Source: DASPSM01 sp963800135
GTDB lineage: Bacteria > Planctomycetota > Planctomycetia > Planctomycetales > Planctomycetaceae
Assembly (NCBI GenBank): GCA_963800135.1
Contig: CAWCZR010000018.1
Location: 1-64,000, forward strand
Length of the DNA: 64,000 nt
Reading direction: 5' to 3'
This document shows positions 36,003-45,746 of the stretch, piece by piece (position 1 is the first letter of the stretch; every line of letters starts with the position of its first letter). Made by a program: the position numbers and the translations under genes. A model generated the notes under the pieces. The model ran no database searches, was not told the DNA's origin, and saw nothing but the letters and a program-made list of their open reading frames with translations.

Positions 36003-36951
36003 ATGGCGGTGAAGCGGCGTACGACGAAAAAGAAGCCAGCGGATGCCGACCCGTTGGCCGGCATCCGCCTGACGCACCCGGACCGAGTCGTTTATCCCGA
36101 CGTCGGCGTGACCAAGCGGGAGCTGGCCGAGTACTTCGCCGCGGTCGCTTCCTGGCTCTTACCGCACGTCGCCGACCGCCCGTTGTCGCTCGTCCGCTGC
36201 CCGGCGGGGTTGGCGGGACAATGTTTCTATCAAAAGCAGCCGCCGCAAGGCCTGCCGCCTTCGGTCAAAGAGATCAAGATCCGTTACAAGGATACATCGA
36301 CCACCGGTGTGTTTATCGAGGACACTGCCGGGCTATTGGCGCTCGTGCAATTCGGCGTGATGGAGATTCATGCCTGGCAGTCGCGCGGACGACATCGAGA
36401 AGCCCGACCGGATCATTTTCGACCTCGACCCCGGTCCCAATGTCGAGTGGTCGCGCGTGATCGACACGGCGCTCTTGGTGCGCGACTTCTTGAAGCACTT
36501 GGGACTGACCAGCTTCGTGAAGACAACCGGCGGCAAGGGCCTGCACATCGTCGCCCCGATCGCCCGCGGCCGCTCGTGGGACGAGGTGAAGGAATTCTGC
36601 CACGGCGTGGCCAACATCATCACGACGGCGGACCCCGCGCACTTTGCGGCCACGATGTCGAAGGCGGCCCGGCCCGGCAAAATTTACCTCGACTATCTTC
36701 GCAACGAGCGGGGCTCGACGGCCGTCGCTCCCTATTCAAGCCGCGCCCGCGACGGCGCGCCGGTGTCGATGCCACTCAGTTGGACGGAGCTCCGCGGAGT
36801 GAAAAGCGGCGCCGCCTTCAACGTCAAGAACGCGTTGGCCCACATCAAAAAGCGAAAACGCGATCCGTGGGACGGCTACAGCCGGCTTAAGCAGCGGATC
36901 ACCGACGCGGCGATCAAATCGATCGCCCAGTTGCAGCAGGCCCCGCGTTAG
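36003..36951 (+). CDS. LigD-type polymerase/primase domain protein (one frameshift)
   Basis: About 315 residues of the archaeo-eukaryotic primase fold found in LigD: LTHPDRVVYPDVGVTKRELAEY, RPLSLVRCPAG, CFYQKQ, FGVMEIHAW and, after a one-base shift near 36380, RIIFDLDPGPNVEW with the catalytic Asp pair, TTGGKGLHIV and KIYLDYLRN. It adds nucleotides at DNA ends for joining. ATG at 36003 follows GGAAAGGCGATC, so it is a separate gene from the ligase, which ends 27 nt before; an in-frame ATG at 35973 also overlaps that stop. Confidence 0.9.
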
Positions 36952-37005
36952 GGCTTATGGATCGCCCGGGCGATCTTCAACAGCCCTCGCGACGGTGGTC
37001 TCGAG

Positions 37006-37470
37006 CTACCCCTCGTGCCCCTCGTGCGACAACACCTTCTCGAAGATCACCAGGTTTTCGCCGCGGTCCGGGTCCCAGCGGATGCCGACGACGTCGTACT
37101 CCCGGCTGATCGCCAGTTGCAGCATCGGGCGGTGCGTGTTGTGGCACTCGAAGCGGACCGTCGGATACTGGTGGCTGAGGGCCCAGGCATGGGCGGCGTC
37201 CATCAGCTGCGAGGCGATGCCGCTCCGGCGATGCTCCGGCAGCACGCCGTACAGCCAGGCGAAGAAGACGCTTGGCTTCAACTCGAATCCGCAGAAGAAG
37301 CCGACGGGCGCCTCGTCCAGCGTGGCAACCAGCATCAGCACGTTGTACCGCCCCAAAAACCGCCGACGGAAGAACTGCACGTCGTGAGTGGGCCGGTAGA
37401 TGCGGTTATACAACTCGAGCACAATCGGGATGTCGTCCTGCCCGACGACGTCGACTTTTGCATTGGCCAT
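37006..37470 (-). CDS. GNAT acetyltransferase
   Basis: A 154-residue N-acetyltransferase: start IPIVLELYNRIYRP, VGFFCGFEL, then LYGVLPEHRRSGIASQLMDAA with the acetyl-CoA-binding R-R-x-G-I-A pattern, and a C-terminal RFECHNTHRPMLQLAI. Substrate unknown. ATG at 37470 follows AAGGCAGGCTCCC; an open frame reaches 37521. It is convergent with the LigD polymerase gene. Confidence 0.8.
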   Translation of the reverse strand: MANAKVDVVGQDDIPIVLELYNRIYRPTHDVQFFRRRFLGRYNVLMLVATLDEAPVGFFCGFELKPSVFFAWLYGVLPEHRRSGIASQLMDAAHAWALSHQYPTVRFECHNTHRPMLQLAISREYDVVGIRWDPDRGENLVIFEKVLSHEGHEG

Positions 37471-37582
37471 GGGAGCCTGCCTTTCATCCTTCCCAATGCA
37501 TTTTACGGAAGCAGTTGCCAAAAACCGCTTGCCGACATCGCTGTTTTCATCGGTAATTATAGGGTTTTTCGCTGTTCGGCTC

Positions 37583-37668
37583 TGTAAAAGAATTGCTGTA
37601 AAAAATCGGTGTAAAAGGAAAGGCAGTGTAAAAGCAACGGAAGAGTTTTGGGCGTTTGCGGTTTTACA
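37583..37668. repeat. Iterated TGTAAAA motifs
   Basis: TGTAAAA starts at 37583, 37597, 37610 and 37627, spaced 14, 13 and 17 bp, and its inverse TTTTACA lies at 37662-37668; ATTTTACG also occurs at both edges. The pattern could be a protein-binding array or residual repeat DNA. Confidence 0.65.
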
Positions 37669-37675
37669 GACAACG

Positions 37676-37705
37676 AAAAAAAGCCTTAAAAATAAGGGTT
37701 TTTTT
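37676..37705. terminator. Bidirectional terminator-like hairpin
   Basis: AAAAAAAGCCTTA (37676-37688) faces TAAGGGTTTTTTT (37693-37705) across a four-base loop with one mismatch. The flanking A and T tracts make it terminator-like in either direction. Confidence 0.6.
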
Positions 37706-37972
37706 GAAACCTACGCTACGCATTTTACGTCAGAGCCGGTCGTGCGCGGGGACGCGGCCGACGCATTCTTGTCGCGACCGGGTTTGAACGCAAGGCGACC
37801 TGCCCGTGTCGAGGTCGTCTCTTAGACGACCGACCGCTCGTAGCGGACCGTTTGACCGCCCTGCGACCGTGGCGCGATGGTCGCCGCGACGCCGGCAAGC
37901 AAGGCTCCCAGAAGCCTGACGGCATGGGGCGAATGTGCTAGAATTCCACTCTGAGAGGAGTTTTGACGCGCA

Positions 37973-39394
<1,422 letters not shown>

Positions 39395-39481
39395 CCGCGC
39401 CTCACATCCGGTTGTGTCGTAGTTCGACGCTGATCCACGTTGTTCCGTTCGTTTTGTCGACCCCGATTCCGAAACTCTCTT

Positions 39482-40074
39482 ATGCACAAGATCGAGTCGA
39501 TTACCGGAAATGCCATTCCGCTGTTGTTGGATGACATCGACACGGACCGGATCATTCCGGCCCGCTATCTCCGTTGCGTGACCTTCGAGGGCTTGGGCGA
39601 GCACGCCTTCAAGGACGATCGCCAGCAGCATCCGACGACGCACCCCTTCGACGATACGCGTTTCGAGGGGGGCTCGATCCTCGTCGCCGGCCGGAATTTC
39701 GGCTGTGGATCGTCGCGGGAGCACGCACCGCAGGCGCTGATTCGTTTTGGACTCAAGGCCTGCATTGCCGAATCGTTCGGCGAGATCTTTTTCGGCAACT
39801 GCACGTCGCTGGGAATGGCCTGCGTTTGTCTGCCGCGCGGCGTGCTCGAGCAGCTGGCGACTGCCATCGAACGCGACCATCGCCTGCCGGTGACGATCGA
39901 CCTCGTCGCGGGCGTCGTCCGCTTCGGCGGCAACTCGTTCGCGTTCCAGATGCCGGATGGGCGCGCAAAGCCCTCGTCACCGGGGAATTCGACTTCCTCG
40001 CCCAGCTGCTCGAGGGGGAAGACGCTATTCGCGAGACAGCCGGCAAACTCCCCTACGTCTCGAATTTCGCCTGA
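39482..40074 (+). CDS. leuD: 3-isopropylmalate dehydratase small subunit (one frameshift)
   Basis: About 197 residues of the swivel domain: LLLDDIDTDRIIPARYLR, ILVAGRNFGCGSSREHAPQAL, AESFGEIFFGNC. An extra G in a GGG run near 39960 shifts the frame; the other frame continues ARKALVTGEFDFLAQLL to the stop at 40072-40074. Forms the heterodimer with LeuC. As leucine synthesis genes are usually single copy, the break is probably a sequence error. Confidence 0.94.
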
Positions 40075-40145
40075 ATCAATCCGCCGACATTCGTGCGGCC
40101 GGCGCAACGGTCGAAACCCGCTCGGACAGTGAGAGAACCCACGAC

Positions 40146-40607
40146 ATGAACTTTTCCGGCTCCGAGCACTTTGAGCATCCAATCGAAACGGTGTTCGACG
40201 AGATCACCGACCTCCGCGTGACGGCCAAGACGCTACCCGGGCTGGAAAAAGTCGAACGGCTCGATCCCAAACATCTTGAGTGCCGCGTGCGCCCCAAATT
40301 CTCCTTCCTCACCGGCAGCATGCAGATGACTTTCGACATCCTCGAGACAGACCGGCCGTCGTCCGCCCGGATGCGGGTGACGGGGAAAGGTATCGGCGCG
40401 GGATTGACGATCGAGACGTCGATCCACCTCAAGCCCGAGGGAACGGGCACGCGCCTCGATTGGGAAAGCCGCGTCACTGAGTTGACCGGCCTGGTGAAAG
40501 CTCTCAGCCGCACGCTCATCGAAGGGGCGGCCCGCAAAGTTGTGTCCGATTCGTGGGCCGTCTTTCGCACGCACCTCAGCGATCCCGGCCAGAAACCGTC
40601 AGCCTGA
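40146..40607 (+). CDS. SRPBCC/CoxG-like ligand-binding protein
   Basis: A 153-residue START-like helix-grip protein: MNFSGSEHFEHPIETVFDEI, AKTLPGLEKVERLD, then alternating strands and the final helix LVKALSRTLIEGAARKVVSDSWAVF. Resembles the CoxG/polyketide-cyclase branch by the GLEKV motif after the first helix, but no carbon monoxide dehydrogenase genes are near. Follows leuD after 71 nt on the same strand. Confidence 0.75.
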   Translation: MNFSGSEHFEHPIETVFDEITDLRVTAKTLPGLEKVERLDPKHLECRVRPKFSFLTGSMQMTFDILETDRPSSARMRVTGKGIGAGLTIETSIHLKPEGTGTRLDWESRVTELTGLVKALSRTLIEGAARKVVSDSWAVFRTHLSDPGQKPSA

Positions 40608-40700
40608 GCCATCCGCCGCGGCTCTGTCACGCCCACGGGGTAAGATCGGGCCGGTCGGCTGTCTTCGCGGCAAGGGGATTCGCTCGGAAGTGCGTTCGCA

Positions 40701-41894
40701 TCAAGTGCTGCCCAGCGTCACGCGGATGTTCTTGACGATTTCCGCCGCGAACGATGGTCAGCGTCGCGGCGTCGCCCACCTTGTGCTGCGCGAACACGGA
40801 ATTGAGATCATGCGCGTTGGCGACCGGCTTGCCGTCGACCGCGACGATCACATCGCCAATCTGAATATCGCCCGAACCGTCGCGCCGCGTCCCCTGCAGA
40901 CCACCCTGGGCGGCCGGGCTGTTGGGCATTACCTTGACGATCAGCGCACCTTGCTCGACGCCGAGCCGCTGGGCCGTCTCGTCCTCCGCCACTTGCACGC
41001 CGAGCCGCGGACGCACGACCTTGCCGTGCTGGATCAACTGCGCAACAACATGGTTCACCTCGTCGATGGGGATAGCGAAGCCGATACCCGCAAACGCCCC
41101 TGACGGGCTGAGGATGGCCGTGTTCATGCCAATCAGCCGTCCGCCGCTGTCGAGCAGTGGGCCGCCCGAATTGCCCGGGTTGAGCGGGCGCTCGTCTGAA
41201 TCACGCCCTGGATCTGGCGGCCGTTTGACGTTTCGATCTGTCGGCCCAGCGCGCTCACGATGCCGGCCGTCATCGTTTCATCGAGGCCGAAGGGGTCGCC
41301 CAGTGCGTAGGCGATTTGCCCGACCTTCAGATCGTGCGACGAGCCGAGGACGATCGGATGCAACCCGTCCTTGGGAGCCCGGATCCAGAGCACGGCAATG
41401 TCGTGATCGGGATCCGCCCAGATGTTGCGGGCTTCGTAAGTCGCGTGATCCGAAAGGGTCACCCGCGCCCCCGCGGCCCCTTCAACCACGTGATAGTTGG
41501 TGACGATGTGCCCGTCTTTGTCCCAAACGAAACCGGAGCCGACCCCTTGCGGCACTTGCTGCACATCGAGACTGATGCCGTCGCTCTGCTCCGCCATGTT
41601 CGTCACTTGGACCACGCTCGGCGAGACGCGCTCGTAGATGGCGATGTTCGCCTGCTCCTGGCTATTCAGAGCGACCGCGGGTGCCGGGTTACGCGGCTGG
41701 GCGTCGGGATCGATCCCCGAAATGGCCACCGAGGAATTCCACCACCACAAAAAGCCCGCCGCCACGGCCCCCACCAGGAACAGCACCACCACGGAGCGCG
41801 CCATCGATCGCGGATCGGCAGAGCTTGTCGGCTCGAACGAACTTCGCGGCCGGGACACGGCATTTTGGAAGGGGGACACCTCACGTTGCAACAC
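40701..41894 (-). CDS. HtrA/DegP-type serine protease with PDZ domain (two frameshifts)
   Basis: About 400 residues: an N-terminal membrane anchor (VVVLFLVGAVAAGFLWWW), a trypsin-like domain with the triad His in VTNYHVVEG, Asp in DPDHDIAVLWI and Ser in GNSGGPLLD, and a PDZ domain (RLGVQVAED, SPAAQGGL, GDVIVAVDG). The frame shifts near 41190, just before the Ser motif, and near 40745, before a natural end at 40701. GTG start at 41894 follows AAAAAGGAGAGCTGCC. Degrades or refolds misfolded envelope proteins. Confidence 0.88.
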
Positions 41895-42302
41895 GGCAGC
41901 TCTCCTTTTTGAGGGTCACGGCCTGCAGCCAGCGGCAACTTCCGGCGTGAGATCGCGCAACTGCCGCGTCGCACCCGTTTAGGTGCAAACACTATGCCCG
42001 GCGGAAAGCAATCGTCCTTAGCCAGCATGTCCGGGGAGGACGCTCCCGGTCAGCAGTTAACCGAGTGTGGTGATTTCATGGACAGGAAAATCGTCCCTCG
42101 ACCGACAGACGGGGCCGCGGGCAGATCGGAAAATCAGACCATGAAGCCTGAGCCCGGGCGGCGGCGCGCACCGCTCACGAGATTACCCACCGCGCTCGCC
42201 GCCGCCCGGCGCACCTCCCGGTCGCAACTGTTGGCGCGGTAGCTGGATTGTTATCGCGGCCTCGTTGCAGCCAGGAGTTGAAGCGCAAGAGGGAGCTGTA
42301 AA
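41895..42302. other. Intergenic region between divergent protease and response-regulator genes
   Basis: About 400 nt holding two outward-facing promoters. An 82-codon open frame inside it is polar, without ribosome site or recognisable motif, and is judged non-coding. No hairpin or repeat stands out. Confidence 0.4.
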
Positions 42303-42760
42303 GTGAAAACGCGATTGCTGCTTGCCGATGCCGACGCGGCGATGACCGGTCTCTGTCGCGCTTATTTGACGCACTTCGGCTACCAGGTCGACACGGCCCT
42401 CGATGGCACCGAGTGCATGTCGAAGCTCCGACGCCGGCTACCGGACTTGTTGTTGCTCGATTGGGGGCTGCCCGGCGGTGGCGGCGAAAAAATCTTGCGC
42501 AGCTCCGCGGCGATGATGGTCCCCACGTCCCCGTGGTGATGATGGCCGACATAATGCCCTTTAATGCGCTCAGCGGTCTGCGCAAACCGCCGGTCGTGCG
42601 CTGCGTCCAGCGACCGATTCGCATCGCCGCCTTGTGCGATTGCATCGATTCGCTTGTCCATCCGCGGGGCACGCAGTCCAAGCGCGGCGCTCACGCGGGA
42701 CGCGCGGCCTCGCGTCGAGCACGAGCGAAATCGGTCCAGCCCGCGAAGCGCGCGGTTTGA
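42303..42760 (+). CDS. Stand-alone response regulator receiver (one frameshift)
   Basis: The receiver begins KTRLLLADADAAM, with the phosphorylation Asp in DLLLLDWGLPGGGG. Near 42510 a one-base shift leads to PHVPVVMMADI and RPIRIAALCDCIDSL, the last strand and helix, then a basic tail. About 150 residues, without an output domain. The Lys normally found before the final Pro is replaced (VQRP), so it may not signal normally. ATG follows GGGAGCTGTAAAGTG. Confidence 0.7.
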
Positions 42761-43003
42761 GCGGCCTGAAGCTCCCATTCGTCCGCCGCTTGATGCTGCA
42801 ACTTCCGGGACGTTGATGCGATTGAACAGCCCGCGCTCTCACGCTTCGGCTTGGTGTGTCGCATCGTGAACCCGACCCGAAGTAAAGCGAGGCTCTCAGA
42901 CCGCGCAAAAAAATTGAGCCGGACGTCCCTTCCCAGGCGATTCCTGGGAGAGGAGCAGGCGGCTCTTGCTCGGCTCTTTAACGCGTCCCGCTAGCCGAAG
43001 TAC

Positions 43004-43192
43004 TTACCAGCAGTAGGGGCGATAGACCGGACCACGGACGAAGTGCGGGTGAGCGTAAGCCGTGCGGTAAGCGGTGCGACCCACAACATGTCCACGGTAA
43101 GCACCCCGCCACGGAGCGGCCATCGCCGTCTGCGTCCCAGCAGCCGCCATCAACATCAAACCCGCGACACCAGCAACGAGCAACTTTTTCAT
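43004..43192 (-). CDS. Exported short His/Tyr/Arg-rich protein
   Basis: A 62-residue protein: signal peptide KKLLVAGVAGLMLMAAAGTQ ending in AMA, then about 35 residues rich in Arg, Tyr, His and Pro ending RPYCW. ATG at 43192 follows GAAGGAGTTAGCC. Function unknown; of the same style as the exported protein at 33318. Confidence 0.65.
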   Translation of the reverse strand: MKKLLVAGVAGLMLMAAAGTQTAMAAPWRGAYRGHVVGRTAYRTAYAHPHFVRGPVYRPYCW

Positions 43193-43634
43193 GGCTAACT
43201 CCTTCACCTTTGGGTTCGGTTCCAAATCATGGTGACTCAGAAATTTCCCGAGCCAGCTCTTTCTGTTTCTCGCAGTTACGCAAGTACAAAAGCGAAGAGC
43301 GTGCCAATTCGTTGTCGGAGTGACTCAATATTCGTAAAGTCATACTGCAGAATGAAAAGAGAATTATTACTTCGCGCAGAAAGCCATTAGTCCGCCCGCG
43401 AATTGAATCTGATCGATAACAACATCAGAGTCATATCGATCACAATGGAACGCGAAAGAGTTGCGATTTGGCGCAGGTCACGCCAAGGCGAGTACGCGAA
43501 TCAGACGGCGCAAGCGCCAATCCGGTGCGGAGATGCACAGGGACGGAGCGAGATCGGGCTCCAGAGGGAGGTCGGCTGCCGATTCGGGACGCGGCCGCGC
43601 CACGTAGTGTCGGGCCGCGTCCGATTCGTGCGCC
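43193..43634. other. Gene-free stretch
   Basis: About 440 nt between two minus-strand genes, the first half A/T-rich (for example GAATTATTACTTCGC). It must carry the promoter of the exported protein at 43192. A 79-codon plus-strand open frame lacks a ribosome site and protein-like composition. Confidence 0.4.
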
Positions 43635-43985
43635 TTAGCTGATGTGGGTCGCCGGCGGGGTCGGGGCAGCAGTGGGCGGCTGAAACTTCGGAGCCGTAAT
43701 CTCCGGGCGTTCCTCGGTCGGCAGCGGACGCGCCGATTCGTGATACGTCGGGGGCGGCAGATAGTTGTTGCTGTTGTAGTTCGGATTGTTGTTGTAGTTG
43801 CTGTTATTGCCGCCGCCCCGAGTCAACTCCTCCTCAATGCCGTTCATGCCCTTCTTGAACTCGGTGATCCCCTTGCCCAGGCTGCGCATCAATTCGGGCA
43901 ACCGTTTGCCGAAGAGCAACAGGGCGATGAAGGCCACAAGAATCAGCTGCGGAGGGCTTTCCCAAAAGGCAAGCATTGGCGACAT
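43635..43985 (-). CDS. tatA: Twin-arginine translocation protein TatA/TatE
   Basis: A 116-residue protein with the classic layout: a short N-terminal helix (PPQLILVAFIALLLFG), the hinge KRLPELMRSLGKG, then the amphipathic helix ITEFKKGMNGIEEEL. Forms the pore that exports folded Tat substrates with TatC, which is not in the window. The C-terminal tail is unusual: an Asn/Tyr-rich repeat (NNSNYNNNPNYNSNNY) then Pro-rich. ATG at 43985 follows AGAGGATCTATC. Confidence 0.9.
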   Translation of the reverse strand: MSPMLAFWESPPQLILVAFIALLLFGKRLPELMRSLGKGITEFKKGMNGIEEELTRGGGNNSNYNNNPNYNSNNYLPPPTYHESARPLPTEERPEITAPKFQPPTAAPTPPATHIS

Positions 43986-44342
43986 GATAGATCCTCTATT
44001 TTCGGACGTTCGGCCTCACCCGACCCGTCCTCGTCTGAACTCACCGTTCGCACCCAGCGGCGAAACGGCACACCGGAACAACGCCGCAATCACGGGCTGA
44101 CGCGATTCCAGGGTAAAATTCAGAGGAGAGGAGGCAACCATTGGTCGGAACATCCTCGCTCCCGGCGAGAACCCCCAGCGAGAGCTCCCAACGCCCCGCC
44201 CCAAAGCAATGCGGGGCCTGCGTTTACCTGGAATCGGATGTCCACCCGGTTTGCCCGCTGCGGTGAGCAGGATCGGCGAGCGGAACTCAATTCGATTCTA
44301 GCCCCGCCGTATCGAATGTCAACGCTAAGCTGCCTGCGACGC
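43986..44342. other. Gene-free stretch upstream of tatA
   Basis: About 350 nt between the tatA start and the end of the next minus-strand gene. A small hairpin (GCCCC/GGGGC around 44200) is the only structure noticed. Confidence 0.4.
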
Positions 44343-45365
44343 TCAACTTGTCGCGTCTTCGTAGCTTTGGGTCAGGAGTAAAGTCATCTCGAACAACTGC
44401 AGTTTGCGGGCGACCCAGGCCAACTCCGGATCGCCATCGGAGGCCGCCTGCTGACAGAAATCAACGAATGCGAAGCTGTCCCAGGTCCCGTTTGGCAGCA
44501 ATCGTTCAATGGCCGTCCGCGTTTCGGTCTTTTGATCAGCCGCGAGCGAACTGGCCGCGTTCGCAAGCCGGCCGTGAATTGGGTGCGACCCGACGTGACG
44601 AAACCAATATTTCGCATTCCCCGGGTCGGGCTCGCGACGATGATGGATCGCGTGCCAGTAATCACCTGCTTGGTGTCGCCCCTGGCCCTCCACGCTCTGG
44701 GCTCGTTCGTGGCTCTCGGTCGCAAAGTCGTGCAGTTCCAAGAGGCCGGCCGAAACGGCGACGGCGTCGGCGGGCGATTTCACATTCGGGGCGACTTGGC
44801 ACAGATCGAAATCCTCGAGGGTATTCCGCAGCCAGGCCGGCGCATCGCGGGGACTGCCATGCACGAGCTCGGGGAGGGGAATCCGTTTCTCGTCGAGTCG
44901 CACGTGGCTCTCCCCCGCTTCCCACGAAAATGGGAAGCGCGTCGCGATGAAGCGCACGAGACCACCTCGGGCTGCACGCAGCAACCATTCCCAGAGCGGA
45001 TGGGAGTAAGCGAGAAACGGCCCCACCGTTTCGTACTTTCCCGTTCGAATCATGGTCTCGCAGCACGGTTCCGGGTTGATGGCGAGCAGCGACAATAAGG
45101 GGGGTAACTGCGTCAGACCGGATTCAAACTCGGCCGTCGGCATCACGGGCCGTACTAGGACCATTCCTTCGCCGACGGGTGACGCGTGCGGAGGCGCGAT
45201 CGCCGCCTTTCCCGCGCCGATCGCCGCGGCCAGCTCACTGAACTCAGCCTCGGCATCGACCGGCGGCAAAACGCGACCATCGGGAGACAGAACGATGAGT
45301 TGCGGCCCGCTCGCCAGCGCCTCGTTGAGCCGACTGGCGGTCCAAATCGGATTGAGACGCGACAT
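44343..45365 (-). CDS. Unknown soluble protein, divergent from the biuret operon
   Basis: A 340-residue protein beginning MSRLNPIWTASRLNEALASG. It contains LIVLSPDGRVLPPVDAEAEF, VGPFLAYSHPLWEWLLRAARGG and several acidic helices near the end; no signal peptide, membrane helix or catalytic motif is recognised. ATG at 45365 gives a clean start; the open frame reaches 45575 without coding character. It is transcribed away from the urea-derivative operon, sharing its promoter region, which does not prove a functional link. Confidence 0.65.
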   Translation of the reverse strand: MSRLNPIWTASRLNEALASGPQLIVLSPDGRVLPPVDAEAEFSELAAAIGAGKAAIAPPHASPVGEGMVLVRPVMPTAEFESGLTQLPPLLSLLAINPEPCCETMIRTGKYETVGPFLAYSHPLWEWLLRAARGGLVRFIATRFPFSWEAGESHVRLDEKRIPLPELVHGSPRDAPAWLRNTLEDFDLCQVAPNVKSPADAVAVSAGLLELHDFATESHERAQSVEGQGRHQAGDYWHAIHHRREPDPGNAKYWFRHVGSHPIHGRLANAASSLAADQKTETRTAIERLLPNGTWDSFAFVDFCQQAASDGDPELAWVARKLQLFEMTLLLTQSYEDATS

Positions 45366-45746
45366 AATTGAAGACTCAAATGGACGAGGTCGACGAGAGT
45401 TCCCACCAGCAGTGACCGGCGACAGGAACTCGGGCCAGCATAACAAATTGTCCAATACGGCCGCGTGCCCGCATTCAAGGCGAGCTGGCTTGAACGCTAT
45501 GCAGTGCCGCCCTTCGCACGGGTCGGCGTCAATCGCTAAACGGCGTTTCGCCAATGGTTTGGCGCATCTCGCCAAGGGCGATGCAAGTGAGAAGCAGCCT
45601 ACGAGTTAGGCTCCGCGTGCCCCGTCCAATCGAAAACTCGCGTGGATCCAGCGTGCGGTAACTTTGCCATTGGCATAACTCGTGCGATTCCTTGCCCGAT
45701 TCAAGATCCCTCCAACGTACGAGCCCCTGTACCAGCGCAGGTTTAG
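45366..45746. other. Divergent promoter region of the biuret/allophanate operon
   Basis: About 380 nt between the divergent genes at 45365 and 45747. It contains the sigma-54-like element at 45671 and otherwise no recognised operator or repeat. Confidence 0.5.
45671..45686 (+). promoter_or_regulatory. Sigma-54-type -24/-12 promoter candidate
   Basis: TGGCATAACTCGTGC matches the sigma-54 consensus TGGCAC-N5-TTGC at the essential GG and GC dinucleotides, which are the required 12 positions apart; two bases differ (T for C after TGGCA, G for T before TGC). It lies about 60 nt upstream of the allophanate hydrolase ATG, suiting nitrogen-limitation control. Confidence 0.6.

Larger units (their letters stand above)
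37471..37972. other. A/T-rich intergenic region upstream of leuC
   Basis: About 500 nt between the acetyltransferase and leuC. The centre (37550-37730) is much richer in A and T than the surroundings. It holds four TGTAAAA repeats with an inverted copy, and a hairpin with A and T tracts. GAGAGGAG lies 12 nt before leuC. Confidence 0.6.

Noticed and set aside
41994..42242. An 82-codon open frame between HtrA and the response regulator
   Set aside because: No ribosome site, no hydrophobic core or motif, and composition like non-coding G+C-rich DNA.
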